DNA of 29,602 nucleotides from Caldilinea sp. CFX5 (lineage in GTDB: Bacteria > Chloroflexota > Anaerolineae > Caldilineales > Caldilineaceae), in assembly GCA_021405325.1 (NCBI GenBank), contig QWII01000122.1:1-29602 (forward strand), written 5' to 3'. The notes below the pieces were generated by a model, which was not told the origin of the DNA, did no database searches, and saw only the letters and a program-made list of their open reading frames with translations. How positions within the stretch are numbered: position 1 is the first letter of the stretch; the number at the start of each line of letters is the position of its first letter. Shown here piece after piece: positions 22,161 to 29,471 of this stretch. Made by a program: the position numbers and the translations under genes.

Positions 22161-23393
22161 TTATAGTTCGAGTGACGACTGCCGCTGCGTTTCGGCAACG
22201 AGCTTGCCGCGTAAAATCACAAAGCGCTTATCGACCTGAAACTGCAAGGCGCGATGCCAGTCTGGTGCGTCGAGAACCAGGAGATTCGCTTCCGCCCCGA
22301 CATACAGCCCATAGTTCGGCAACCTAAGTACCTGCGCCGGCGTCGTCGTCACCATTGGCAGCACCTGGTTGACTTCGCCGTTCCAGGCAAATTGCCCATT
22401 GTGCGCCATAAAGTGCGCCACTTCCAGCAGATCGTTGCGGCCAAAGGGATAGAACCAGTTGTCAATATCATCCTGTCCACAGGCCACTGGCACGCCGGCA
22501 TCGAGCAATTCGCAAACACGGGTCAGCCCACGCGGCCAGGGTTGCCGTGGCGGGAACTCAGTCGCAATTAGCGAAACGTGGCTGTTAGAAAAGATGGTAA
22601 TGCCGGCCGCTTTGAGCAGGACAATCACTTCATTAGCATAGCCATCAGGGTAGAAGGACAAAGCGGCACACTGGGTAGCAGCGACGCGCCCCTGATAGTT
22701 GTTGCTCAAAGTCTGGCGCGCCACATATTCCAGCGTGCGCGATTCGGCATCGGCCACATCGTCGCAGACAAAATGGAGATCTTTGTCAAACGCCTTGGCC
22801 AGGGCAAAACACATGTCGGTGTGACGCTGTTGCGCCGTCTCGCCCCGCTCGATCCACGGAATGCCGCCGACCACATCCGCGCCGAGGTCCAACGCCTCTT
22901 GCATCAGTTGGGGGGTGCGTTCGCTGGTCACGCCATCCTGGGGAAAGGCAACCACTTCCACCTTCATCAAATGCTGATAGCGTTTGCGAATCTGAAGCAA
23001 CCCTTGAACAGCAATTAAACCGGACGCTTCATCGACATCGCCAAAGAGGCGGATGGCGCAAGTCCCATTTTGGATTGCCAGCCGCATGACCTCGTCGACG
23101 CGGGCGACAACATCTTCGACGGTGTATAATTGCTTGACGTGATGGGCTGCCTGGAAGCGGGGTAATGCTTGCACATCAGCGGGCAAGGTGGTCAAGAGCC
23201 GCCGCCAAAAGGATTTACAGGCGTGGAGTTGACCATTGACAAAGGCCGGCATGGTTAAGCGTTGTTCCGCCGCCAGTTCGACCGGTGCAGTGGCGGCAAG
23301 GGATGGTTCAATGGCGGTGATCTGTCCGTTGCTAACGCCAATATCGACGGTGTTACCCGCTTGGAGACGGGCTTGACGAATGATTAAATCCAT
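22161..23393 (-). CDS. Amidohydrolase-superfamily protein, cytosine-deaminase-like, with altered metal ligands
   Basis: The product is 410 residues; the start has AAAGGAG. It aligns throughout with the neighbour at 23431 but departs at catalytic positions. The first His of the His-x-His motif is Gln55 (Asn-Gly-Gln-Leu-His-Ala-Cys-Lys), with His57 kept. His207 is kept, but the position three later, the catalytic Glu in cytosine deaminase, is Cys210. The later His is Gln241, while Asp308 is kept. A conventional zinc or iron deaminase site is therefore incomplete. I recall proteins with the Gly-Gln-Leu-His-Ala-Cys-Lys block as a separate conserved group, so this may be a different activity and not decay. 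A hairpin repeat sits just upstream of its ribosome binding site. Confidence 0.8.
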   Translation of the reverse strand: MDLIIRQARLQAGNTVDIGVSNGQITAIEPSLAATAPVELAAEQRLTMPAFVNGQLHACKSFWRRLLTTLPADVQALPRFQAAHHVKQLYTVEDVVARVDEVMRLAIQNGTCAIRLFGDVDEASGLIAVQGLLQIRKRYQHLMKVEVVAFPQDGVTSERTPQLMQEALDLGADVVGGIPWIERGETAQQRHTDMCFALAKAFDKDLHFVCDDVADAESRTLEYVARQTLSNNYQGRVAATQCAALSFYPDGYANEVIVLLKAAGITIFSNSHVSLIATEFPPRQPWPRGLTRVCELLDAGVPVACGQDDIDNWFYPFGRNDLLEVAHFMAHNGQFAWNGEVNQVLPMVTTTPAQVLRLPNYGLYVGAEANLLVLDAPDWHRALQFQVDKRFVILRGKLVAETQRQSSLEL

Positions 23394-23405
23394 GTTGTCT
23401 CCTTT

Positions 23406-23428
23406 GGCGGGTTGAAACCCGCCGCTAC
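23406..23428 (-). repeat. Single REP-like hairpin with GTAG foot
   Basis: On the minus strand GTAG (23425-23428) is followed by CG and then GGCGGGTT-TC-AACCCGCC (23406-23423), an 8-bp perfect stem. It lies two bases from the stop codon of the gene at 23431 and directly before the ribosome binding site of the gene at 22161, so it could affect the expression of that gene. The GTAG-plus-hairpin form is shared with the elements at 24694 and 29540. Confidence 0.65.
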
Positions 23429-23430
23429 CG

Positions 23431-24669
23431 TCAGCCGTCGCTCCGCGACTGGGTAGGGGGGAGATGCCAGTGGCGTTCGGTGTGGGTTTGTACGAGCAAG
23501 CGACCGTTTTTGAATGTTGCCAGCCGGGGCGGGATGGTAGTAACCGCTTCCAGACAAGAAGTTGTATCCACCACCACTAGATCTGCCCGTTTCCCGATGC
23601 CAATGCCATAGTCCAGTAAGCCCAAGGCTTGGGCTGGATTGTGTGTGACCATCTGCAAGCTCTGCTGAATTTCTGCTTCCCCAGATAAATGGGCAACATG
23701 GGCATTCAGGTTAGCGATCTGGAGCAGGTCATAGCTACCAAAGGGGTTAAACGGGTCGCTCACATTATCTGACGCGGCGCTGACATTGATGCCACGCGCT
23801 AGTAACTCTTTCACACGCGTCACCCCACGCGGGGTTGGCTGTTGGTTGCGCCCCATCAACACCAGATTGCAGGAGGGCAAGGTGATAATATTGAGCTGCG
23901 CCTGCGCCACTTTATCCATCACCCGCTCTGCCGTGGCTTGATCCACAAAAGCAAGCGAACAACAGTGACCTGCTGTCACTTGTCCCTGCATTCCATGTGC
24001 CACTGTTTTTTCGGCCACCATTGCCAAACTCAGCATTTGCGGATCTTCGGTCTCATCAATGTGGAGATCAATCGGTTTGCCGAAGGCTTCCGCCAGCGCA
24101 AAGGCGGCATTTACCTCTGCTTGTGGATCGGGGGTTAACGCCGGTACGCCGCCAACAAAATCCAGCCCCAACGTAAGTGCGCTGTGCATCGCTTCTCTGT
24201 TTTCGAATGTACCACCGGGATAGCCGAGTGCCACCAGTTGTAGATCGATCACGTCCCGCCACTCTTCGCGTAGGGCCAGAATCGTCTCCACGGTCGCCAA
24301 ATCGCTGGCCGCTTCGACATCGACGTGAGAACGCATGACCGTAACCCCGTTGGCGACCGCCGTTTGCAAGGCGCGGCGCACCGTTGCCTGAATCTGTTCT
24401 CTGGTACGGCTGCGTTTGTGGACGCGCCAGACCTCAATCGCTTCAATCAGCGTGCCACTCTGATTATGGAGCGGGAAATAGGTCTTGTCCAGATGGGTAT
24501 GGGCGTCGACCAGCCCTGGCAACACGACTCGCCCCTGCAAATCCCACTCATTGGCCGCCGTCAATGGTAACGCCGCGCCGACCGCCGTAATACGGTCGGC
24601 GGTAATGGCAATATCAGTTAACGGTGCCGTATCAGCCACGCGCCCCTGGCGCAAAATCCAGTCAGTCAT
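23431..24669 (-). CDS. Cytosine-deaminase-like amidohydrolase
   Basis: The product is 412 residues from ATG 24669; GTG 24675 is possible but no better supported. All metal and catalytic residues of the cytosine deaminase group are visible: His57 and His59 in Asp-Ala-His-Thr-His-Leu-Asp-Lys, His203 and Glu206 in His-Ile-Asp-Glu, His235 in Ala-Gly-His-Cys, and Asp301 in Ala-Ser-Asp-Asn. The His203-to-His235 distance of 32 equals that of E. coli CodA (214-246). Members hydrolyse amino groups or amides on pyrimidines, triazines, isoguanine and related rings, so cytosine itself is not certain. It is adjacent to its divergent paralogue and downstream of the creatininase-family gene, suggesting joint catabolism of a nitrogen ring compound. 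Confidence 0.88.
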   Translation of the reverse strand: MTDWILRQGRVADTAPLTDIAITADRITAVGAALPLTAANEWDLQGRVVLPGLVDAHTHLDKTYFPLHNQSGTLIEAIEVWRVHKRSRTREQIQATVRRALQTAVANGVTVMRSHVDVEAASDLATVETILALREEWRDVIDLQLVALGYPGGTFENREAMHSALTLGLDFVGGVPALTPDPQAEVNAAFALAEAFGKPIDLHIDETEDPQMLSLAMVAEKTVAHGMQGQVTAGHCCSLAFVDQATAERVMDKVAQAQLNIITLPSCNLVLMGRNQQPTPRGVTRVKELLARGINVSAASDNVSDPFNPFGSYDLLQIANLNAHVAHLSGEAEIQQSLQMVTHNPAQALGLLDYGIGIGKRADLVVVDTTSCLEAVTTIPPRLATFKNGRLLVQTHTERHWHLPPTQSRSDG

Positions 24670-24693
24670 AAGCACCCATCAAAACCAGATCCG

Positions 24694-24747
24694 GTAGTAA
24701 AGACTTTAGTCTTTGTGCGACCGGAGAAAGACTAAAGTCTTTACTAC
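24694..24747. repeat. Paired inverted REP-like hairpins (REPIN-like)
   Basis: The arms 24694-24714 and 24727-24747 are perfect inverted copies (21 bp) around 12 bases. Each arm begins at its outer end with GTAG and then forms its own hairpin, AAAGACT-TT-AGTCTTT. It occupies the gap between the creatininase-family stop (24751) and the next gene. Related copies are at 111-130 and 29468-29488. Confidence 0.85.
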
Positions 24748-24750
24748 GAT

Positions 24751-25539
24751 TTACGAGACAAACGTCGGCGCTTCAAAACGACTAATTTCCGCAATCAGCG
24801 CCCCTAGTCGCTCGGCGGCTGCGTCTAGCATCGCCTGCCCCTTTGGTGCCGTGCCTAGGGTAGCATCGCCAAAAACGCCGGTTGGACTCCAATCGCGACT
24901 GAGCCAGGCGGCGGATGCCTGCCCAAAGAAAAAGAGCGGCGTTGGCGTTTCAGGGAAGGGAGCGAAATGGCGGGTCGCCTTCTCCATCTGCACCAGTTCC
25001 GGCGCAATGGCTAACATGAGCGACGTTTCCAGTTCACCGGCATGAAAGCCCAGCCGTTGCTCCTCTGCCGTAATCGGAAAGGGCGCATTGACAAAGAGGC
25101 CCGGTTGCAGACAAAAGCAGTACAGATTCGTGCGTGCCCGAATATCCCGCGCCGCCACTTCGAGCAATGCCATATTACCGCCATGCCCATTCAAAAAGGC
25201 CAGCCGGCGAAACCCCGCCGCTTTGATGCTATCAGCAATGTCATGCAAAACCGCCAGCAAGGTTGACGCCGAAAGGCTGATCGTACCGGGAAAACCCGTA
25301 TGTTCATTGCTCTTGCCATAATTGAGCGGCGGCAGCGCCCACGCCTTTACCGTCGCCGGCAAGCGGGCCAGGGTGACATCGAGAACATGGGTCACCTGGC
25401 AGGTGTCGGTGATGGTGGGCAGGTGGGGGCCGTGCTGCTCAATCGCACCGATGGGCAGAATGACGACGCCTTCCTGCTTGTCTAACTCAGCAATTTCTTG
25501 CCAGGTGTAATGGGTCAGATTACGGCGCAGATCGGTCAT
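24751..25539 (-). CDS. Creatininase-family amidohydrolase
   Basis: The product is 262 residues. The metal ligands of creatininase are present at nearly identical numbering: Glu34, His36 and Asp45 in Gly-Ala-Ile-Glu-Gln-His-Gly-Pro-His-Leu-Pro ... Asp, His119 in Asn-Gly-His-Gly-Gly-Asn, and later His166/Glu169 in Phe-His-Ala-Gly-Glu-x-Glu-Thr-Ser. The family includes creatinine amidohydrolase, mycofactocin MftE and archaeal ArfB, which removes a formyl group from a pyrimidine intermediate of riboflavin/F420 synthesis. It starts 5 bp after the FAD oxidoreductase stop, so the two are co-transcribed. The nearby RibD-C-type reductase makes an ArfB-like pyrimidine substrate worth considering, but creatinine or another cyclic amide is equally open. 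Confidence 0.92.
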   Translation of the reverse strand: MTDLRRNLTHYTWQEIAELDKQEGVVILPIGAIEQHGPHLPTITDTCQVTHVLDVTLARLPATVKAWALPPLNYGKSNEHTGFPGTISLSASTLLAVLHDIADSIKAAGFRRLAFLNGHGGNMALLEVAARDIRARTNLYCFCLQPGLFVNAPFPITAEEQRLGFHAGELETSLMLAIAPELVQMEKATRHFAPFPETPTPLFFFGQASAAWLSRDWSPTGVFGDATLGTAPKGQAMLDAAAERLGALIAEISRFEAPTFVS

Positions 25540-25544
25540 GGCGG

Positions 25545-26894
25545 TTATGCGCTTTCCAGCCGTTTGAGATGACCAGGGTTCAACAGACCTTGCGGGTCCC
25601 AGCGTGCTTTGGCGTCGAGCAGCGTTTGTCCATTCCAGCGTACATCCTCGTCGAGATAGTGGGTATGGGGATTGGCGATCCAGATGCCGATCTCATCGCA
25701 ATAGTTCATGAGTTCCCACAACTGATCGCGCCCCTGGTAGCGCACCAGACTCAACCCCTGCGGGTAGAGCCGACCCCGGAATTTCATAAACTCGATATGC
25801 TCCAAAATCTGGTCGCCATAGCGTTCTTTGCGCAGCCGGAGTTGTTCATAGACTCGTTCCGGGTCAAACTGGTCTTGCAGATAGGTGATGTTTTCATCGA
25901 CCTTCATGGCCCAGAGCGTTGTGTGATTCCACGCAAAATCAGAGAGCAGCAGCCCCTTTTTGAGATAATCCTGCGGCGGACTCTGCCAGGTGACAACGCC
26001 GCCAAAGGGTTGTACTCGCTGCTGTAATTCGGCCTGATCAATGGTCAACATCAGCAACATCTGTGCTTTGCCTTCTGGTGATGCACCGGCGCGCACCAGT
26101 TGACGGAAGAAGGAAGGGATCGGCCATTCGAGAATCGTGATCAACCGTTTCGCCAGCGCTGGATCATGGGCCAACACCTCGCCGCAGCGCAATCCGGCCT
26201 CAAAGGTATCAAAGCTGACGACATATTGCGCCCACGGTTGGGCCGGGGCGAGGGCAAAGGTCAGGTCGGCGATGACACAACTGAGGCCGCAGTTATGGAT
26301 CACCCCTTGGAGTTCTTCGGGATCGGTGATGGTGAGAATGCGAGGCGTCTCTTCAATGGTGACGATGGTTGCGCCGCGGACGTTGTCATCATCCCAGAGC
26401 GTTCCCCAGGTGACAGAACCGACACCGCCAGAGCCGCCGGCCAAGAAACCACCCGCCGTTGCTGTGAGCAGGGTGCTGGGGTAGAAACGCAACTCAGCGC
26501 CGATTTTCCGCGCCTCATGTTCCATCGTATTGAGGACAACGCCGGTTTCGACGCGTATAATCTCCGGTGTCAAGGTGAGAATTTTGTCGATCCGCCGGGT
26601 GCTGAGGACAACGCCACCACGGAGCGGCACGCTTTGCCCATAGTTGCCGGTTGCCGCGCCCCGCATGGTAATCGGAAGCTGGGCGCGCACGGCGATGGCA
26701 ATGGTCGCCACCAGTTCATCGACCGTGCCGGGGCGCACAATAACTTCGCCCACCTTGTCGTCCAACTGCGGCTTGAGGACAGGCGAGTACCAATAACAAT
26801 CACGCGAATTGTTTTCGAGTTGGCCGGCGTCGGTGATCACATGGTCGGCACCGACGACCGCGGCGAGCGATTGCAGCGTTTCTGTGAAGATCAT
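25545..26894 (-). CDS. FAD-binding oxidoreductase (GlcD/PCMH type)
   Basis: The product is 449 residues. The N-terminal half is an FAD-binding type 4 (PCMH) domain: Val-Arg-Pro-Gly-Thr-Val-Asp-Glu-Leu-Val, Pro-Ile-Thr-Met-Arg-Gly-Ala-Ala-Thr-Gly near residue 95, Gly-Gly-Val-Val-Leu-Ser-Thr-Arg-Arg-Ile-Asp-Lys-Ile, and Gly-Gly-Phe-Leu-Ala-Gly-Gly-Ser-Gly-Gly-Val-Gly-Ser. The end, Lys-Ala-Arg-Trp-Asp-Pro-Gln-Gly-Leu-Leu-Asn-Pro-Gly, is the usual C-terminal signature of D-lactate/glycolate oxidase and cytokinin-oxidase relatives. No signal peptide is seen, so it is probably cytoplasmic, oxidising a hydroxy acid, amine or ring C-H of the pathway substrate. It lies 9 bp after the reductase stop and 5 bp before the creatininase gene. 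Confidence 0.9.
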   Translation of the reverse strand: MIFTETLQSLAAVVGADHVITDAGQLENNSRDCYWYSPVLKPQLDDKVGEVIVRPGTVDELVATIAIAVRAQLPITMRGAATGNYGQSVPLRGGVVLSTRRIDKILTLTPEIIRVETGVVLNTMEHEARKIGAELRFYPSTLLTATAGGFLAGGSGGVGSVTWGTLWDDDNVRGATIVTIEETPRILTITDPEELQGVIHNCGLSCVIADLTFALAPAQPWAQYVVSFDTFEAGLRCGEVLAHDPALAKRLITILEWPIPSFFRQLVRAGASPEGKAQMLLMLTIDQAELQQRVQPFGGVVTWQSPPQDYLKKGLLLSDFAWNHTTLWAMKVDENITYLQDQFDPERVYEQLRLRKERYGDQILEHIEFMKFRGRLYPQGLSLVRYQGRDQLWELMNYCDEIGIWIANPHTHYLDEDVRWNGQTLLDAKARWDPQGLLNPGHLKRLESA

Positions 26895-26903
26895 GGGTGG
26901 CTA

Positions 26904-27764
26904 CTACCCCTTGTAATGAACTTTGGTGCGCATGTAGAGAAAATCACCAGCGCGATGCAGGTTGAAGGGCTGTGAATAGGGCGCTTTGCCCGGCATCCAC
27001 GCCACGCCTTCGGTATAGCTGGGGCGGAACTTCTCATTGCTGCGCCCAATAAAGTTGGGGCAGAAGGTGACAAACTCTTCATCCACCTGTTTCGCCGCCA
27101 GCATGGAGCCAAAGAGGCGTGCCCCGCCTTCACACAACAAGTTGCGCACGCCATAATCGCTGTAGAGGATCTGGTTCAACCGGGCAAGATCGACGCTGGT
27201 CTCACCCAAATCATGCACATCAATGCGGGCATCACACTCAACGCCGTGGACATGGGCCGCCCCGCGACTGGTCGTCGCCAGCACCACCTGGGCGTCCGGT
27301 TGGCGGAAACAGAGCGCCTCAAAGTTGACCTTGCCCTCCAGCGAAACAACGACCAGGATAGGGAGTGGGGCAATGCCTTCCGCCGCCCGCAACGCGGTAA
27401 AGGCAGCACCATCGTAGGAACACATGAATTCGGCTGTCCAGAGATGCTCGGTTTCCAAATTGACTGTGGCGTCGCCTGACATGACCGCATCCGCCCGCGC
27501 CCGCAGCAAGCCCATCAACCAACGATCATGAGCGTTAAAATCGGTCACATCACCGCCGGTGGACGCATTCGGCTCGTTATAGGAGATCCGCCCATCGCGT
27601 GACTGGGCAAAATTGGTATAAACATAAGGTCGTCCGGGCATTGTGGGCATATGCCAATCGCCGGGGTAAATCCGGCGAAATGCTTCCGGCAAGGAAGGGG
27701 TGGCCGACTGCTCACCGGTGAAGAGTAATTCAAAGGGGCTGCCAGGGCCTTTTAGATCGACCAT
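26904..27764 (-). CDS. RibD C-terminal / DHFR-fold reductase
   Basis: The product is 286 residues; ATG 27764 follows GGAGA. After about 45 N-terminal residues comes Pro-Tyr-Val-Tyr-Thr-Asn-Phe-Ala-Gln-Ser-Arg-Asp-Gly-Arg-Ile, the start of the RibD_C domain. Ala-Asp-Ala-Val-Met-Ser-Gly-Asp-Ala-Thr-Val, the NADPH-binding segment, and Asn-Leu-Leu-Cys-Glu-Gly-Gly-Ala-Arg-Leu-Phe-Gly with Val-Asp-Glu near the end complete it. There is no deaminase domain, so it is not a full RibD. Family members reduce ribosylamino-pyrimidines (RibD, ArfC) or act as pterin/DHFR-like reductases. It is the first gene of a tight three-gene run with the FAD oxidoreductase and creatininase family gene, which argues for a catabolic or salvage role and not ordinary riboflavin synthesis; no other rib genes are here. 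Confidence 0.88.
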   Translation of the reverse strand: MVDLKGPGSPFELLFTGEQSATPSLPEAFRRIYPGDWHMPTMPGRPYVYTNFAQSRDGRISYNEPNASTGGDVTDFNAHDRWLMGLLRARADAVMSGDATVNLETEHLWTAEFMCSYDGAAFTALRAAEGIAPLPILVVVSLEGKVNFEALCFRQPDAQVVLATTSRGAAHVHGVECDARIDVHDLGETSVDLARLNQILYSDYGVRNLLCEGGARLFGSMLAAKQVDEEFVTFCPNFIGRSNEKFRPSYTEGVAWMPGKAPYSQPFNLHRAGDFLYMRTKVHYKG

Positions 27765-27778
27765 GAGTGTCTCCTTAT

Positions 27779-27802
27779 GTGATTCGTGATTCGTGATTCG
27801 TG
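27779..27802. repeat. 7-bp tandem repeat GTGATTC
   Basis: Three full copies of GTGATTC are followed by GTG, directly upstream of the reductase gene (14 bases from its start codon). This is the reverse complement of the motif repeated at 27835-27924, so the two arrays can pair as a long hairpin with the 32-base interval as loop. Confidence 0.8.
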
Positions 27803-27834
27803 TTGAATTTGATGGTACGGTTCATGATTTCCTG

Positions 27835-27924
27835 ATCACGAATCACGTTATCACGAATCACGTTATCACGAATCACGTTATCACGAATCACGTTGTCACG
27901 AATCACGTTGTCACGAATCACGTT
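27835..27924. repeat. Six tandem 15-bp units (RTCACGAATCACGTT)
   Basis: The units start at 27835, 27850, 27865, 27880, 27895 and 27910, and a partial seventh begins at 27925. The first four begin with A and the last two (and the partial) with G; otherwise they are identical. Each contains CACGAATCACG. The array runs into the 3' end of the next gene, so that its TGA stop lies in the last unit. There are no spacers, so it is not a CRISPR array. Confidence 0.93.
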
Positions 27925-28253
27925 GTCGGCCACTCTGCGCCATCATAATAGCGCGTGCCGCGATGGCCTTGTTTGGCAATCGGGGTTGCGAGCCGTTCGC
28001 CGGGCGCGGTTACCATAACTAGTGTGCGCGGTTTGCCGGATTCAGGGTTGGTGGCGCCGCCGATCAATTGTTTGATCTTGAGGCGACCGACCAACTGGTC
28101 ATTAAAAATGGTGTAGACATAATCGCCTACGTTGAGTTTGGAGGGGGTGCCGGCCATGTGAAATTCGTATTCGGTCAGCGAGCCATCATAGAGCGCATTG
28201 ATGGCAGCCACGCCGTCGGTGGCGGGGATGGTTTTGGTGATGCCAAAGCTCAC
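27918..28253 (-). CDS. Small PUA-like protein (ASCH/EVE-like fold possible)
   Basis: The product is 111 residues from GTG 28253, with GGGAGA upstream. The pattern Leu-Asn-Val-Gly-Asp-Tyr-Val-Tyr-Thr-Ile-Phe-Asn-Asp-Gln-Leu-Val-Gly-Arg-Leu-Lys-Ile resembles the beta-barrel of PUA-like domains that bind modified nucleic acids, but the match is by pattern only. The C-terminal codons and the stop are formed by the 15-bp tandem array, so the original end of the protein may have been altered. It is separated from the reductase operon by about 150 bp of repeats. Confidence 0.55.
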   Translation of the reverse strand: MSFGITKTIPATDGVAAINALYDGSLTEYEFHMAGTPSKLNVGDYVYTIFNDQLVGRLKIKQLIGGATNPESGKPRTLVMVTAPGERLATPIAKQGHRGTRYYDGAEWPTT

Positions 28254-28373
28254 AGTAAAGTCTCCCGATCTTCAGCGTCGCGGTGATTGGGTTAATGCGC
28301 TGTGATCATAGTGGCTTTGGCGTTGTGTGTCAACTTTGGGCGCATGAAGGGAATATTTTGACTTTGGGATGCC

Positions 28374-28431
28374 GTCAGAACTGAGAGCGTTAGCGACCAG
28401 CCAACTGTTCGCTAACGCTCTCAGTTCTGAC
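28374..28431. repeat. 22-bp perfect inverted repeat
   Basis: The arms 28374-28395 and 28410-28431 are perfectly complementary around a 14-base loop; the arms contain GAGAGCGTTAGCG. It sits between two divergent genes, so a terminator role is unlikely and a mobile or structural intergenic repeat is more plausible. The rest of 28254-28456 shows no other feature. Confidence 0.85.
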
Positions 28432-28456
28432 GTGAAGAGCCCGTGAAGCGTTTTGT

Positions 28457-28465
28457 TGGTATAAT
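28457..28465 (+). promoter_or_regulatory. Extended -10 promoter of the alpha/beta hydrolase gene
   Basis: TG-G-TATAAT is a perfect extended -10 element 41 bases before ATG 28506. No good -35 is visible at the right distance, which is normal for extended -10 promoters. It lies 25 bases after the inverted repeat at 28374. Confidence 0.55.
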
Positions 28466-28505
28466 CGGGCTATCCAAAGCGATAGTTAAACAAATGAGGT
28501 GTGTG

Positions 28506-29471
28506 ATGCGGAAACGAATGTTCATTGGGGTGACAACAGTTCTCGTCTTGTTAGCGGTTACCTATCTTGCGGTCGGCTACCTGGTCTACAATCAATTGGG
28601 CTATGTGGCGCACAGTTGCGACCGCCATCGACCCAATCGACCCGACCATTTTACGAATATCAATGACTGGCCGGCGATGGATTTTACCCCCTACTTTATG
28701 CAACCCTACGAAGAAGTGCGCTTTCCCAGTCGCAACGCTGATTGGGAACTGTCGGCCTGGTATGTGGCGGGCGACCCCAAGGCGCCCGCCGTGATTCTGG
28801 TCGATGGTCTAGGGAGTTGCAAATATACACAGTCTGTTTTGTTACCGGCGGAGATGCTATGGCGCAACGGCTTTACCGTCCTTTTGCTGGATCTGCACGA
28901 CACCAGTGATTCGACTCTGGATGACGGCTATTCAACCATCGGCATGGATGAAGCGCTGGATGTCCAGGGCGCCTGGGATTGGCTGATGGCGGAAAAGGGC
29001 TTTGCACCGGAAGAGATCGGCATTTTGGGCAACTCCTTGGGCGGCGCGGTGACGCTCTACGCCTTTGTCGATGAGCCGCGCATGGCCGCGCTCTTTCTCA
29101 ATTCACCGATTGCCAACCTGCCCCAGGCGATCCGCGAAGAGTTGGGGCGCGTTGGTTATCCTTCCTGGTTGACGCCCGGCGGTCTCCTGGCGGCGCGGCT
29201 GGTCACGGGGCAAAACATTGTGGCGCGCAACCCGCTCACCGAAATCCAACGCGTTGGCGATCGGCCCATCTTTATCACCCACAGCGCCGATGACAAACGC
29301 GTCGCCATTCACCACAGTCAACAATTGGAAGCCGCCGCGAAGGTGGTGGGCGACAATGTGACGGTCTGGTATGTGAGCGGCGCCGATCATCTGCGCGCAC
29401 TGGCGCTCTATCCCGAAGAATTTGAGGCGAAGCTGGTTGGCTTTTTCCGCGACGCCTTAGTCGATCAGTAG
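28506..29471 (+). CDS. Membrane-anchored alpha/beta hydrolase
   Basis: The product is 321 residues. The frame is open from 28443, but that stretch contains the promoter; ATG 28506 follows GAGGTG. One N-terminal hydrophobic helix (about 6-27) probably anchors it with the enzyme outside. The catalytic triad is visible: Ser177 in Gly-Asn-Ser-Leu-Gly, Asp262 or Asp263 in Ser-Ala-Asp-Asp-Lys, and His295 in Gly-Ala-Asp-His-Leu. Val-Asp-Gly-Leu-Gly-Ser takes the place of the usual oxyanion His-Gly motif. It resembles the YfhR/BEM46-like (peptidase S9-related) hydrolases; substrate unknown. Its TAG stop (29469-29471) lies inside the GTAG foot of the following repeat. Confidence 0.85.
   Translation: MRKRMFIGVTTVLVLLAVTYLAVGYLVYNQLGYVAHSCDRHRPNRPDHFTNINDWPAMDFTPYFMQPYEEVRFPSRNADWELSAWYVAGDPKAPAVILVDGLGSCKYTQSVLLPAEMLWRNGFTVLLLDLHDTSDSTLDDGYSTIGMDEALDVQGAWDWLMAEKGFAPEEIGILGNSLGGAVTLYAFVDEPRMAALFLNSPIANLPQAIREELGRVGYPSWLTPGGLLAARLVTGQNIVARNPLTEIQRVGDRPIFITHSADDKRVAIHHSQQLEAAAKVVGDNVTVWYVSGADHLRALALYPEEFEAKLVGFFRDALVDQ

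Noticed and set aside
24694..24747. Simple rho-independent terminator
   Set aside because: There is no T-tract, and the same sequence recurs elsewhere as a dispersed element with a GTAG foot.
26100..26975. 291-residue + strand frame
   Set aside because: It lies antisense to the FAD oxidoreductase, whose flavin-binding motifs are clear; the frame shows no recognisable domain.
27835..27924. CRISPR array
   Set aside because: Units are directly adjacent with no spacers and no cas genes are nearby.
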